Of a stretch of 64,000 bases of DNA, positions 33,078-45,009 are shown in pieces. The stretch is from Diphasiastrum complanatum (taxonomy: Eukaryota > Streptophyta > Lycopodiopsida > Lycopodiales > Lycopodiaceae), in assembly GCA_029204225.1 (NCBI GenBank), contig CM055092.1, positions 17,355,921 to 17,419,920 on the forward strand. The letters run 5' to 3'. The notes under the pieces were generated by a model, which did no database searches, had not been told where the DNA came from, and saw only the letters and a program-made list of their open reading frames with translations. The position numbers and the translations under genes were made by a program. Position 1 is the stretch's first letter, and the number at the start of each line of letters is the position of its first letter.

Positions 33078-34063
33078 ATGAAGAATCAGGACAAAGCACC
33101 TAAGGTTCAAGTGGAAAAAATTGTTAATCTAGGAATCCAGAAAAATGATAGGCCAAATGATTGTGGTGAATCATCATCGACATCATTAGAGGATGAATTG
33201 GAAGTACAAAATGATGATAAAGATAATTCTTCATCAACGTCATCATTGAATGAATTGGAAGTGCAACATGATGAAGAAGTGCAACTATCAACAATGGAGA
33301 AGCCCGTTCAGCAAATAGACCAACCAACTTCATCAACAACTCTGATTTCTCATTAAATTCACAAGAGATGGCCAATCAATATTTATGCAGTACTCTAGAA
33401 TGTACACATGATTGGCAACATAAATGTAATTTCCAATTTGAATTCAGCAAGAAATTTTTAACTGCAAATACAATGTCAATGCAAGGACATCAAAAATCAG
33501 TCGGTGATAAGGAAGCTGATGTGGAGGATTATGAGGACAATATTTTTGTTTTCAATATTGATCTTCAATTGAGTAGTACAAAGGTTAATTTAGGCAATGA
33601 AGTTGTCAATGAAGAAAATCACTCAAGGACCTCATCTTCTTTGAGATCACAAGAATTGTTACATCACGTTCAATCAGAAGATTTGTCTAAGACTTCTTGT
33701 GAAATGAAATTAATAGACAATAATAAAATTGATCTATATAAATGTTTCACATTCAGCATAGAGTGCACAACAGAATGTGAGAAAACTAGTAATATAGAAG
33801 CTAGAAATTGTCCTATATATGAGATGGGACAAACAATCAAAGATCCATTATATTAAAGTTTCCAGTTTGTGGTTCAAAATATTAGAGCTGTCAATATTTA
33901 TGAACATGATGATGTAATCTACGAAAGATTTTTCATAGAGACTTTGAGTGAAAGAGATATTATCACTCTTTACATGCATCTCATTCACTTGATGTTCTTG
34001 GAAATGAATGCCCATCCAGAATATCATTTGTTAAATGATCAATCAAAGCAAATTAGTCCCTAA
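33078..34063 (+). pseudogene. Unrecognised ORF remnants between two LTR types
   Basis: Frames 33,078-33,356, 33,368-33,856 and 33,869-34,063 follow one another on the plus strand and may once have been one ORF. The first is acidic and Ser-rich with two similar LEDELEVQ/LNELEVQ motifs; the second is acidic with few features. No retroelement domain is visible. The place just after an LTR suggests a non-autonomous element body. Confidence 0.35.
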
Positions 34064-34507
34064 ATTGGGAATTGGTCATGACAATAACTCTCTAATGTGG
34101 GATCTTAACAATTCAAATGCAAGATTTATGGTTATCACAACAACATGAAAAAATCTTCAGGTCAGTAAAGCCGGATGCAATGCCAAAATATGATCCAAAA
34201 GGAATTGGATAGATCATCCGATTTGTCATGATGTCGGAGAAGCAGACCCAAAAGGATATTGCGATTTGTCAGAAAGCACTATGGTGTTTCATCCATCTCT
34301 TCTTCGACCATCATTTTTTCTTCATGGAAACAATGATTACAGTCTGAAGCTAGCAAAATGGATTCAATTCGACAACTTTGGATCTGTAATGAGGCAATAA
34401 TTTTTCTACAACGACACATCCTCAATCATGACCACTTAACCAAGGCGATCAAGCTGATCAAACAAGCATTTTCATTTTTGAGGACAAAAATGTTTAAGTA
34501 GGGGGAG
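34064..34507 (+). other. 3' end of a retroelement body
   Basis: Ends in a FEDKNV-type frame and a GTAGGGGGAG purine tract right before a TG-starting repeat at 34,508, the usual layout at the 3' end of gypsy elements. No domain is readable. Confidence 0.4.
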
Positions 34508-35046
34508 TGTCATGTACTTTTAGTACATCCATGCTTATACATGTAAGATAATATTGGAATGTAAGCTTTGTAGGCCCAAAAGGAGGTATTAGCCTATAAA
34601 ACAAGGTGGTTCTCTCTTTAGGCCCTTCAAAGTAATTAATAAGGATAATAGGCCAACAAGGGCCCAATCTAGCTCAAATGATACTTAACAAGGGCTAACT
34701 ATCCCTCAAGATAGTTAAGTTAATTAAAGTGAGAGCATTGTCTATAACTAGGCAAGAGACATTAATTTGTGAATCTTTGGGCTAATTGAGAGAACTAGGA
34801 GCTCCATCTCTTCTCCTTTGTGAATGTGAGCCTTGGGATCTTGATCTTGCTAGGTCTCATGTGTCCCATCACATGAATTCATGTACTCGTCACTCTCCAT
34901 TATGGAATTCATATTCTTTTGAGCTTCACTTTGATATGAGCTTTGTGCTAGCTTGTGGTTATTCTTTATCTTTGGTTCTCTTCACTATAGGTGTGGTGGT
35001 TGCCTCCTTGTTCTAACTTTCTTGGCTTGGATTGAGAGGTATGGCA
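34508..35046 (+). repeat. Probable LTR or LTR fragment
   Basis: Begins TGTCATGTACTTTTAG directly after a purine tract. No second copy in the window and the right end is uncertain, so this is a weak call. Confidence 0.35.
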
Positions 35047-35047
35047 C

Positions 35048-35260
35048 ATGACATACTTTATAGATCAAGATTTTACATGTACTACATCAGACTGTAACCT
35101 GTATACACTTGTTAGAGATGTTTCCATACTCTTGGTTGCACTTGATGTGGATGATCTGATCATTACTAGTAGTAATGACAGCTTGTTGAAGGAAGTCAAG
35201 TCGAATCTATGTAGAGAGTTTGACATGATAGATTTGGACATAATGCCACATAGGCTTGCC
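35048..35260 (+). pseudogene. Copia RT fragment
   Basis: Encodes SDCNLYTLVRDVSILLVALD, then VDDLIITSSND and LLKEVKSNLCREFDMIDL. This is the RT region around the active site; the first residue of YVDD is Asp here. It is a short scrap from a lineage not otherwise seen in the window. Confidence 0.75.
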
Positions 35261-35403
35261 ACATGGAAAACCATGTAGGGTTGGTACTTCCCATGTCATA
35301 AGTGTCAATTTTCAGAGAAAAAAGACAATTGTGATTTTACTAATCAATCTTTAAGAGTTATTGATGTAGGGTCGAAGATCTCACGTAGTATAACCCTCCC
35401 GCC

Positions 35404-36135
35404 TGTCAACAAGGGTTAGATCACTGGATAGGTGCCTAACTATGCACAGATGCTACTTTTAGTTAGTTTCATACTTTCTCCCTTAACTCTACTCACCACT
35501 AACGCTACTCTAACTCTACTCTACACTAACATTCATCATGATTTGGGTGAAGGGAAGGGATAGAAAACAAGAGGCTGAGAAGAGAAGAGAGAAAGAGAGA
35601 GAGATAGAGAGTGAGGGTGGAGGTTAGCTCAAATGCTCCTTATGCTTGCTAATGGAGAAGCATTCACTATGGCAAACAATAAACATGAAAATAGAAAGCA
35701 ATGGAAAACACAATCAAGAGCATTAGCAAGTAGTGAATAGCAAATGAGGATGCTTCTTGTCAAAAAATGGTAGAGTTTCCTCCTTCTCATTAAGCATGAA
35801 AAATAGTGTACAGATGGTGCCTTTTTATAAAATGGGGAAGGCCCTTGCCCCTCAATCCTATTGGCTAATATTCACAATGATCCTATCCATTCATCTTGGA
35901 CCCAACTTGATCCAAGGGTCCACAAAAAGTACACTAGAAATCACAAGATTCATGTGAGTCCCAATTTAAAGCCAACTCTAAAAAGTGAATTCTAAGTTTA
36001 AAAATGACATTGGGCCTCTACTTTTATTTTAATTCCAAGGCCCAAGTCATGTTTATTTTATTTACAACTTTATTTGCGTGCTCATTGGGCCATGGGCTTA
36101 TACACGCAGGATGTCCTGCCTCGCAACACATTTTA
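35404..36135 (-). repeat. TC-type LTR, copy 2 (inverted)
   Basis: Minus-strand counterpart of 32,126-32,984: it ends (as read) CTAACCCTTGTTGACA and has the GTATAAGCCCATGGCCCAATG block. The 5' portion is missing beyond about 36,135. Its TC tract is replaced by a shorter GA-rich stretch near 35,570-35,615. With copy 1 it makes an inverted repeat around about 2.4 kb. Confidence 0.7.
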
Positions 36136-37149
36136 TTGGATGATCGTAGTGCATTTTTTTGGTCAAAATTTTAAAATTTCAGCAACTACAATCATTGATG
36201 CTAATTTTCTAGAAGAAAATGTGCTAGATGTATCTCATATGTGTAAAATATGCTATTATGCCACTTTTTACTGATGTACGAATGTAGCTATGTTAAAGAG
36301 TAGCTATCAAATATAATGCCAACAGAGCGATTGATCGAAGGAAGGCTAGACTTGTAGCATCATTCGAGCATAGATTACTGGTTGCTCCGTCCGTGAGACA
36401 CATTGTTTGAGCATCCCAGTTATGCCGTCATTTTTTGTTGTAACTGTTATTCTGTATTGTGCTTCAGTGTAATGTAGCAATAGCTTGTTTTTATCTGTGT
36501 ACAACGTAGATGAATGCTTGTTGTGATTGAATGCACTTTCATTGTTGTTTGATCGCGCTTGTTTACTCACTCTGATCAGAACACATACATCTACGACTCC
36601 TCAGTTTCTAATCAGATGATGGCCATCTTTGATGCCTGAGGAACTCGTGTTATCAACTGCCCTTCTATTTACTTCAGAACTATACTTCACGATAAAACTG
36701 ATTTCACTAGTACCACATACAAACCATCTCTAATCTCTTTGGTGGACTATACTCTTATTCCATAGTATAAATTAATTTTAAGATCATGTTGGGCAATTAG
36801 AACTCTTAAGGCTATGATTACATTTAGCATAAGCTGTCTTTTAGATTGGTTTTGCATTTAGCAGTTGATTAGAATGGGAGAGCTATTCCGCAATATTCCT
36901 GCTCTCTTCTCCGTTTGTGTCCTTCTATCTCCCTTGCCCCATCAACTCAGTGAACTTTTTGAATATTATAATTTCATTCGACCCAATTACTCTGAAATAT
37001 TTCAACTAGTTGTCATATTGTCAATATTAGGCCAATATGCATATTAGACTTAGAAATAGAATTAATGAAAGTTATTTTAGTCGAATTTCATTTTTAGTTG
37101 AATTTCATTTGAGTTACCACTTTTGAATAGTGTGGGAAAGTTATTAAGT
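36136..37149. other. Unassigned sequence
   Basis: No gene seen and no second copy in the window. Confidence 0.4.
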
Positions 37150-37644
37150 CGAATTTGGATACATTTGAATCATAGATGCATTGAATCTAGTCATATTGTT
37201 GATAGGGTTTTAGGTCTAGAAAGTTCTTGGAGAGAAACCAAAGTTCAAATGAGACATGGGTCTGTTATATATAGCCGTACACATGCAGGAAGAGGCACTC
37301 TTCTCTCTCTCTATCTCACTTCATGCTTATACGTGAGTTCTCTTGGGTTCATCTATCCATTGGTGCACTATCTTGATGATATCTTGCAATCTTGTGTGTA
37401 GAATGCTCATATTTTGTTATTTTTGGATCCACACGTGGGAATTACAATAAAGTATTGTTATTGTATGGATAACAACTTCATTTTATCATATATTTGATTT
37501 TTGATCAAGTTATTATTGAGTTTGCATCTCTTTCATTGAGTAGATGCTGATTTTTCTACATTAGCGATGTTGTAGATTGTGTTGTCTTTCTAACCAAAGA
37601 TCAAGGGACACATTTTGGATCTTAATGATCTGAAATTCTTCACA
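37150..37644 (+). repeat. LTR of copia E (left end uncertain)
   Basis: Ends AAATTCTTCACA right before a primer-binding site. It has a TATATATAG box near 37,266 and a CACACGTGGG palindrome near 37,430. The left border is a guess, since no second copy is present. Confidence 0.55.
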
Positions 37645-37656
37645 TGGTATCAGAGC
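37645..37656 (+). promoter_or_regulatory. Primer-binding site of E
   Basis: TGGTATCAGAGC next to the LTR end CTTCACA. Confidence 0.85.
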
Positions 37657-37989
37657 TTGTGTTCTAGTTTATGAAAGGATCAGCCATCTTTAACAAGGAT
37701 TTGGAGGAGTTATCAATTCTAGAGCATGCTAGATTGATTTCTACTCAAAATCAGCATTTTTGCATATGTGAATTGGATCTTTTGTAGGTCAAAACTCAAT
37801 ATAGGATTATGTATATGAGGTATTTCAATTTCACACGTGGCTTACTAGATTTGGGTGATTTTTGATGCATTATGAAGGTATCATTGAAGGCTACAAGATT
37901 CTATATCAAGTTTTAGGCAATTGCATATAGAAATTGGAAGATTCAATTTTTTGTGATTTTTTGATGATCTAGAAAGAGGCCTTAGTCAA

Positions 37990-38236
37990 TGGCTTTGATC
38001 GTCAAGTGGAAGATCAAGAGGTTGATCTCAAAGGACTTCAACAACACAAAAGGAAAAGTGGTTATTTGGAGCTAGTCAAGAGCATCAAAGGAGGGTCATT
38101 TGGCAAAGATGTTTTGGATCTATTTTTGTGGAAATCCTCATACTCAAGTAAGGTCAAAAGAGTAGAAAGCAAGCGTTGTTCAAGTTTACTTTACTTCTTT
38201 TATCTCATGTTTGAGCTATTTCATGTGGCAATTGTC
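37990..38236 (+). pseudogene. Fragment of the pol-less ORF in element E
   Basis: Encodes EDQEVDLKGLQQHKRKSG, LVKSIKGGSFGKDVLDLFL and SSKVKRVESKRCSSLLYF. This matches C residues about 712-780 (EDQEVDLGLLHQHQETSG, LVKSIKEE, ILDLFL). It lies only about 350 nt after the primer-binding site, so gag and the first half of the ORF are deleted. The right end runs into minus-strand element H near 38,236. A different LTR from B and C carries this piece. Confidence 0.75.
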
Positions 38237-39066
38237 AAGACAAGGATGTGTTGAAGCCATATTGCCTTGATCATCACTATCTTGTGCATTCTTCTTCTTA
38301 TAACATTCGGAAGAAAAGTGTCCTTTCTTCCCACAAAAGAAACACTTTAGCTTGGCTTTGTTCTTTTGCTTCCCTTTGGAGGTAGATCATCCATCCTTTG
38401 CCGCAGCCTCCTTGCCTTGGAACTTCTTTATGGATGATTCTTCTTCTTGCCTTTTGCTGTGAAGTTTGCTTTCTCATCACCATTATGTAGTGACAAAGAC
38501 CCCATTCTTGTTTTGAGGTGTAGAATCCTAATCTCCTCGGCCACAAGAACATTATGCAACTTATCAATTGATGAAAGTTGGTCTTGGATAGCAAAAGATT
38601 GAACCAGATTAGAGAACTCAGCACCTAATCCATTCAAAATTACTTGTACTACTTCATTGTCTTGGATTTTCTCTCCTATAGATCCCAATTCTTTGTTCAA
38701 AGATTTTACCCTTAGGACATACTCTCTCCACTTCCCCTCATGCTTTGCAAGATCAAGTTTCTTAGCATAAACATTCTTGGATAATGTTCTTTAGTGATCC
38801 CAAGCCTCTTTTGATGAGGCACAAGAAGCCACCTCCTTCAAGAGGTCATTGCTTACATTCAACTTTAAGCAATGTAAGGCTAATCTAGCCCTCTTCTTGT
38901 ATTTTAGTTGTTCTTGGGCAACTTGAGGCTCTTCCTCAACTCCTAAAACAATATCAAAGAGGTCATGGATCACAAGTAGTGATTCCATCCTCACTTTCCA
39001 AATGGAATAGTTTGTGGAAGTTAGCTTCTCACTAGATATTAACAAATATCCACCCATGGATGACAT
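38237..39066 (-). pseudogene. Copia gag of H, broken
   Basis: Starts MSSMGGYLLISSEKLTSTNY, close to D gag, through SKEAWDH at 38,791. A stop and shift follow; 38,700-38,428 resumes with NKELGSIGEKIQDNEVVQ and LHLKTRM. The knuckle CFFCGKKGHFSSEC lies near 38,300-38,350 after another shift. It is truncated near the position equivalent to D gag residue 290. Confidence 0.8.
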
Positions 39067-39632
39067 TGTGAATGAAATATTATGAGATGCACAAAGATCT
39101 CTTGATAAAGAGTGATCTAAGATAGATTTCTAGCTTTCTAAGAAGCTTCTAATCTTGGCCCCTTGTTCAACTTGGATGATGGTATAATAGATCTACTTCA
39201 AATATCCTAGCAAATCACTCCTCCAAAAAATTGATTCTAGTACAGTTTGTTTGATATTTCACACACACTTAAGATCTGAACAAATAAGCCTTATAGATCT
39301 GATCTAATGCTTCAAAATGAATTGCTTCAATGACTCAAATCACTATCTGATCATTAGCAATTGAATGCACCTAGATCTAGACTGCACCAAAAACTTTGAA
39401 CTTTAGACTAGTATGCACATTTTTTGATCAAAAACACTAAAGGAAGTTAGTTTGAAGGTTTCTGTATGGTTTCACAAGTGTGGACAGTAAATCAGCATCC
39501 CACAAGTCAATCTTGACCAGAAATATTGATGGTACCTCTCTCCTTGAACTCGCTCTCTCAAGTAAAGCTCAAAAACAACTCATTGTCAATGATTTCACAA
39601 GATTCACTAATCATTAGATCACTCTTTGACTT

Positions 39633-39645
39633 GGCTCCGATACCA
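39633..39645 (-). promoter_or_regulatory. Primer-binding site of H
   Basis: Complement of TGGTATCGGAGCC adjoining the LTR end; one base differs from the standard. Confidence 0.8.
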
Positions 39646-40270
39646 TGTCGATTTTTAAAAAAAAGGACAAGTATGCTTGTACAAAACAATCATTAAGAGC
39701 TATTAATTGCTTAATCCAATGATCTATCAAGTTCTATGCGTTAGATCTTGATCTAGATGCATTACACTATGATTCTTATAAGCAAGAGCAATGGATAAAA
39801 TGACTAAAAATGTAGAAGAGCGGCCTCACACGTGTGGAAGACAGTACCTGTAGGGACTATAAACAGAGAGTAAAGTACTCAAGCATACAAAAGCATCCAC
39901 TCATCAAAACTCAAAACAAATGTAGAAATACAATAAAAACTAGAATTCGCCAATGTCACATCAACTTCTCATTGATTTGGTTGATCCCTTTATAGATCGA
40001 GTACATCCATGAACTATGTACTGTCTAGCAAGCCTTCACACATGTGAGGAGTTCCTACTCATCCAGATCCACCAATGGGAGCCATATGTGCTCATTTTCC
40101 AAAGTTGACCATTCTCATTAGCTAGAAAACAAAAAGCTAGTCTTCCACATTTATAAGAATATTCTCTATGAAATAGGATCTAATGGAATCTCTCTATTTT
40201 ATCATCTAAAATCTTATCCACACATGTGAATGGCATCTTGACATGTGGGAGCATTTACTCATTCACATGG
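39646..40270 (-). repeat. LTR fragment of H
   Basis: Shares blocks with the D LTR in reverse: the GAGCAATGGAT region, the CTCACACGTGTGGAAG palindrome near 39,824, and GGGAGCATTTACTCATTCACATG at its cut end. The rest is lost where the 40,271 LTR begins. Confidence 0.7.
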
Positions 40271-40671
40271 TGTGATGCCACGAAAATGTTAAAAATTAAA
40301 ATATCAACATAAATATGGCATGATATACTCAAAAATGAAGATATGACTTGGATAAATATAAATCATGAAGAGGCCTAAGTCATTTTTTGAGAATATATCT
40401 CCTAAGTACTTGCCTTGTAATTAAGGGCAAGACCTTTTAAAGGAAAAGACATTGTCTTGGACAACCTTTACTAGGTTGTCCATACGACATGACTAGATAC
40501 AAAAAGACATGATAAACTAGAATAACTTTAACTCATAGTTAAGTATACCTCCTATGGTATAGGTGAACGTATTTTCAGTCTAATCGTTAATTAGACCCTT
40601 TCGCAGGAGCGACGCACCTGTTGTTTTAGAGGTGTGTTTGTCTGCCTCATAGAACATATATTGATCTTACA
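40271..40671 (+). repeat. Solo-like LTR, same family as 2,695-3,094
   Basis: Inverted relative to 2,695-3,094, with the same TG start and CA end. The flanks CATGG and CTTGG match at four of five bases, a possible eroded target duplication. No internal region adjoins either side, so it is probably a solo LTR inserted in the H LTR. Confidence 0.65.
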
Positions 40672-41849
40672 CTTGGTTACAAAGAAAAAGTGGTAAAAAA
40701 GTAAGAAAAACGGTGGGAATGATAAAAGTGATGGAAACAAAAAAAATAGTAGAAAACGGAAATTGGCTAGTAGTAAAGTGGTTCAAAGCATAGATCTGGG
40801 TCCAGAGTATGCAGATGATGGCTGGTATGAAGTTTGGTTGCATTCGGAGAACTTGGAAATTTTGATTGAAAATCAAACAGAGCTTTGCTAGGAAAAGTGA
40901 CAAATGACTCGAATTCAGCCCTTAAATAGCGGAATTTAGAATGTGTATTAAGTGAAATCCACTTTCCCTTGTACAGTTCCACCCAAATTTTGGCAGGGAC
41001 CTTTTTCACAAAATTCTAAGACCCCAAAGAAGTCTACGAGAGTTCGGAAGGTGATTTGACTGCCCTGCGAAGATTTTGCAAGGGTTCAGACAGTCTGCGA
41101 GAGTTCAATTCTCGCAGCAAGTGAACGCTCGCACAACTTGCTCCAGTGGTTGGATTTTCAAGATCAGACCATGTAGACAAGCTAATTTCACTACTCTGAT
41201 TCCATTTATGCCCCTTGCAAAGGTTGGTTTAATGATCTTGATGCTCTATGAGGGTTTTGAAGATTCTACTCCTTGGAATCCTCGCAAACACTAAAAAAAT
41301 GATGTTTTTTCCATCAATAACTCTCACAAAGATTTTCATAGATGCATCTGAGTCAGATCTAGTGACTGTCCAAGTTTCAAGAGCTATCTCCTAAGGGATT
41401 TTCAAAAATCATTAGAAAAGTGCTCTTTTTGAGTGTTTTTTGACGAGATCTTGGGATTTTCTAATTCTTAACTTTTGCAAACTAGTAATCTGTTACATCC
41501 ATGTTAGATCTGACTGTAGGTAGCTCTCTAAAAGTTTTGATAGATATTTAGTAGCTGATCCATTAGTTTTGGTGAATTTTGCCCTTATTTTGCAACTATT
41601 CCTGAGATCGAGGTCTCTGATCTGCAAATTGGAGGGTTTATTGGTGTAATCTGATGATCTGCTTCTCTCTTGGTCCTATCTGGACTTGGATCTCTTTTGG
41701 ATCTTGTTAAATCTTCTTCGATCTTCCAAAATCTGGCTGAATCTTGGGGATCTAGCTTGATCTGGCTTGATCTTCCTAGATCTAGTTGTGATGGCCTTGC
41801 AGATGAACTTTTCGTAAGATGCCACCACCAACCTAGATCTATCTCATTG
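40672..41849. other. Unassigned sequence, possibly gypsy 3' region
   Basis: No gene seen. It follows, on the minus strand, the end of the gypsy integrase at 41,850, so it may hold the 3' untranslated part or LTR of that element. Confidence 0.35.
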
Positions 41850-42590
41850 AGGTGGCCAGTACTTGTGCAACCAGCTACCATTGATGGGTGTGTCGAAAGG
41901 CGTCCCATCTAGCTTCTCCAAATTTGCAGCTCCATGATTAAGAATCTCTTTGATCCGATAAGGACCTTCGCCTATGAATTTTAATTTCCCCTTGATTGCC
42001 TTGGTTTTATACATCAGAACTAGATCTCCAAATCGAAGATCTTTCTTTTGTAACCTACAATCATGCCATGCTTTGCGTCGTTCCTTTTCAGCTGCAGTGC
42101 ATGTACAATGAGTAAGCGTGTTTCGCAGAGCTTATGTAGAGCTTCATGGCGTAATTGTAGAGACCTGGACTCATCAAGACGTTGCCTTGTGGCAATCGTT
42201 AACGAGGGTACCAAAAACTCCACTAGCATTCCAGCATCCTAACCATAAATCAATTGGAATGGTGTTTGATCAGTGCTTCCCTTATATGTTGTCTTGAATG
42301 CCCATAGAGCAGCATGCAACTTGTGTTCCCAATCCGATCTGCTAGCTTCAACTATTTTTGTGAGTATGCTACACAAGATCTTATTGGATGACTATGCTTG
42401 CCCATTACCACGAGGATAATAAGGCTTATTGGTTCTATGAATCACAAAAAATTCTTCCAATAGGACCTTGATGGTCTCATTGATGAGATGACTTCCGTGA
42501 TCATTGACTATCTCCACTAGGCATCCAAAGCGCACAATGATATTTTCATAAAAAAAACTTGGCAGTGGTGCTTAAAGCCTAAACTCCTCA
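41850..42590 (-). pseudogene. Gypsy integrase C-terminal half
   Basis: Minus strand: DNDHGSHLINETIKVLLEEF and YYPRGNGQA with a stop in place of Glu (core domain around the second Asp and the catalytic Glu), then WEHKLHAALWAFKTTYKGST, TPFQLIYG, and the C-terminal DLRFGDLVLMYKTKAIKGKL, FIGEGPYRIKEILNHGA and GSWLHKYWPPQ. Stops are scattered. Nothing upstream of the core remains. Confidence 0.8.
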
Positions 42591-42829
42591 TTCACCAAAA
42601 TCTCTCAAATTCACCATATTTGACAGAGTCTTTTGAATAGCAAAAACTTGAACAAGATTAGCATGATCATCCAACAGGCCATTAAGAACAACTTGAAAAA
42701 GTTCTATCTCCTTAATGCTTTCATCAATACATTCTAGCTCATCATTGAATGCCTGAACCCTCAAAACAAAAGCATGAGCACTTTCATCCTTATTTTGCAT
42801 ACTAGAAAAGATTTTCATTCACATGTAAA
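42588..42829 (-). pseudogene. Copia gag scrap of the B/C family
   Basis: Encodes ESAHAFVLRVQAFNDELECIDESIKE and NGLLDDHANLVQVFAIQKTL, matching C gag residues about 111-178. It is fused directly to the LTR of I at its upstream end. Confidence 0.75.
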
Positions 42830-43263
42830 CTTCAAAACACATCAAGGGCGGCCTCACACATGTGGAATACAGCCCCTGTATGGACTGTGAGCAGAGAGCA
42901 AAGTAAAATACCTAATGATAGTTTACAAAGCATTAAAAACTAGTTCTATTAGTGAAATCACAAGGATTATGCATAAAATCACAATGTCTCATCAATTTGT
43001 CATTGAAATGGGTGATCTACTTATAGATCAAGTACAAGCACGACTTGTATGCTGATTCAGTAGGTCTGGCACATGTGGAGAGTGCCACATCATTTAGATC
43101 CATCAATGGGATCAAGTTATTCCCATACAACAAAGTTGACTTAAAGTACTCTTTTGGCTTCCATTCACAAGTGGGACAGGCTCCACATGTGTGGAATCAA
43201 AATGTGAACATTAATCATGAGATCAACATATTTGATCTACAAGTTAGAAGTGACATTTCAACA
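42830..43263 (-). repeat. 3' LTR of I, truncated
   Basis: Reads TGTTGAAATGTCACTTC after a GAGGAGGAG purine tract on the minus strand. Shares the AGGGCGGCCTCACA block with 45,180. Cut at its far end by the gag scrap. Confidence 0.75.
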
Positions 43264-43276
43264 CTCCTCCTCAATT

Positions 43277-44990
43277 CTAACTTGGTAAATCCAAAGTACA
43301 TCTATCTACAATACCAAGTGCAAATCTTAACTTAAAAAATGGATCCTTGGGCAAAGGCTTGGTTAAGATATCAACAATACACTCGGATGATAGTACATGA
43401 GGAAGTTGTACCTCCTTGGCTTGCACTCTCTCCCTTACAAAATGATGTGCTATGTCGATATCTTTTGTTCTAGCATGGAAGATAGGATTTGTAGCAATTT
43501 GTTGTGATTCTTGATCATCACGGTAGATGCAAGGGATCTTCTCAGGCTTGATCACTCCTCCAAAAGTCTTCTTAGCCATAGGAGTTCTTTTATTGTTGAT
43601 GTCAGTGCTTTGTACTCGATTTCACAAGAGGAAAGTGAGATAGTACCTTGCTTTTTGGAAAGCCAAGATATCACTCCTCCACAAATGAAAATAGCAAATG
43701 CACTTATGGATTTCCTATCCATCTTGTCACTTGCAAATCTGAATTCGAGTGCAAGTTAGATCCTTGATAGAGAATGACAAAAAATCTAGTAGATGAGATA
43801 TATCTAAGCACTCTTTTGGCACTTTTCCAATGATGTACTAAAGGACCTTGCATATGTTGACTCAACTTACTTACACAATAGCTCAAATTTGGTCTAGTGA
43901 TTGTCAAATAGATTAAGGAGCCTATAAGCTTTCTAAAAAGTGTGATGTCCTCAAAGGATGCTTCATCACCTTCATCCATAGGTATGTCAATCCCTCTACA
44001 ATCTTTCATCCCAAATCTTTCAAGAATGGAAGTATCATACTTTGATTAACAAATAAAAGTAAAATTACTACCTCTAGAAACTTCTATTCCAAGTATAAAC
44101 TTAAGAAGTCCTAGATCTATCATCTTGAATTCACTAGACAATGCAACTTTTACCTTTCTTATGCCTTCAACATCATTTCCTGTCAATATGATATCATCAA
44201 CATAAAGAACCAAGATGATGATCTTTCCATCATTGCATTTGATAGACAAAGATGATGATATTTCCATCATTGCATTTGATATACAAAGAAGATTTATAGG
44301 AACTTATCACAAGATGCATAGAGTGTAGAGGAAGGTATGCAACTTAGAGTGTTGAGTACCAAGCTCTAGGTGCTTGCTTAAGACCATATAAGCTTTTCTT
44401 CAAGTGGAAAACTTTGTCTTCATCTCCATCTTTGATGAAGCCCTTGGGTTGCAACATGTAGATCTCCTCCTCCAAGTTTAAGAAATTCATTTGTCACATC
44501 CATTTGGAAAAGATCCCATTTGAATAAAGTAGCAATACAAACGATCAACCTTATAGTTACAAGCTTTGCTATAGGTGCAAAAGTTTCATCATAATCTATG
44601 CCCAAAGAAAACCTTTTGCAACAAGCCTAGCTTTATACTTGTTAAAAGATCAATCTTGATTGTACTTTAATCTATAATCCACTTACAAAAAAGTGGCTTC
44701 TTCCCATGTGGAAGGTATACAAGATCCCAAGTTTGATTATCTAGCAAAGCATCAAACTCTACTTGCATTGCATCTCTCCAAAATTTTGACTTACTAACAT
44801 CTTCAAAACTAGATGGCTCTTCAAGTATTGTGGTTAAGAAAGAGTAATAAGTAGTAGGATTTGAGTCTTCTCTTTGCTTTCTCTTCTCAAAGTAGGTAAG
44901 CCTTCATGGCTCTACCTTGTGCATTGCGGATTTCCTTGGACTTCTTGGATCTTGAGGTAGATCCTCCAAAACTTCATTTACATCCCTCTT
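43277..44990 (-). pseudogene. RT-RNase H of copia I, decayed
   Basis: Pieces in order on the minus strand: linker (PRSPRKSAMHKVEP), EEPSSFEDVSKSKFWRDAMQVE, FAPIAKLVTIRLIVCIATLF, YVDDIILTGND near 44,195, LKFILGIEVSRGSNFTFIC, SILERFGMKDCRGID, GSLIYLTITRPNLSYCVSKL, DDQESQQIATNP, and DILTKPLPKDPFF before the stop at 43,277. Many stops and shifts. It keeps the 19 nt near 44,040 that D has lost. At 44,210-44,285 an in-frame-looking duplication repeats a CATTGCATTTGATA(G/T)ACAAAG stretch. Confidence 0.85.
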
Positions 44991-44997
44991 GTACCAA

Positions 44998-45009
44998 GCT
45001 TTGATACCA
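44998..45009 (-). promoter_or_regulatory. Primer-binding site of I
   Basis: Complement of TGGTATCAAAGC next to the LTR end; one base from standard. Confidence 0.75.

Larger units (their letters stand above)
38237..40270 (-). mobile_element. Copia H fragment (D-like)
   Basis: Minus-strand LTR remnant, primer-binding site, leader and gag down to just after the zinc knuckle. The pol part is missing, cut at E. LTR and gag resemble D, with more divergence. Confidence 0.7.
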
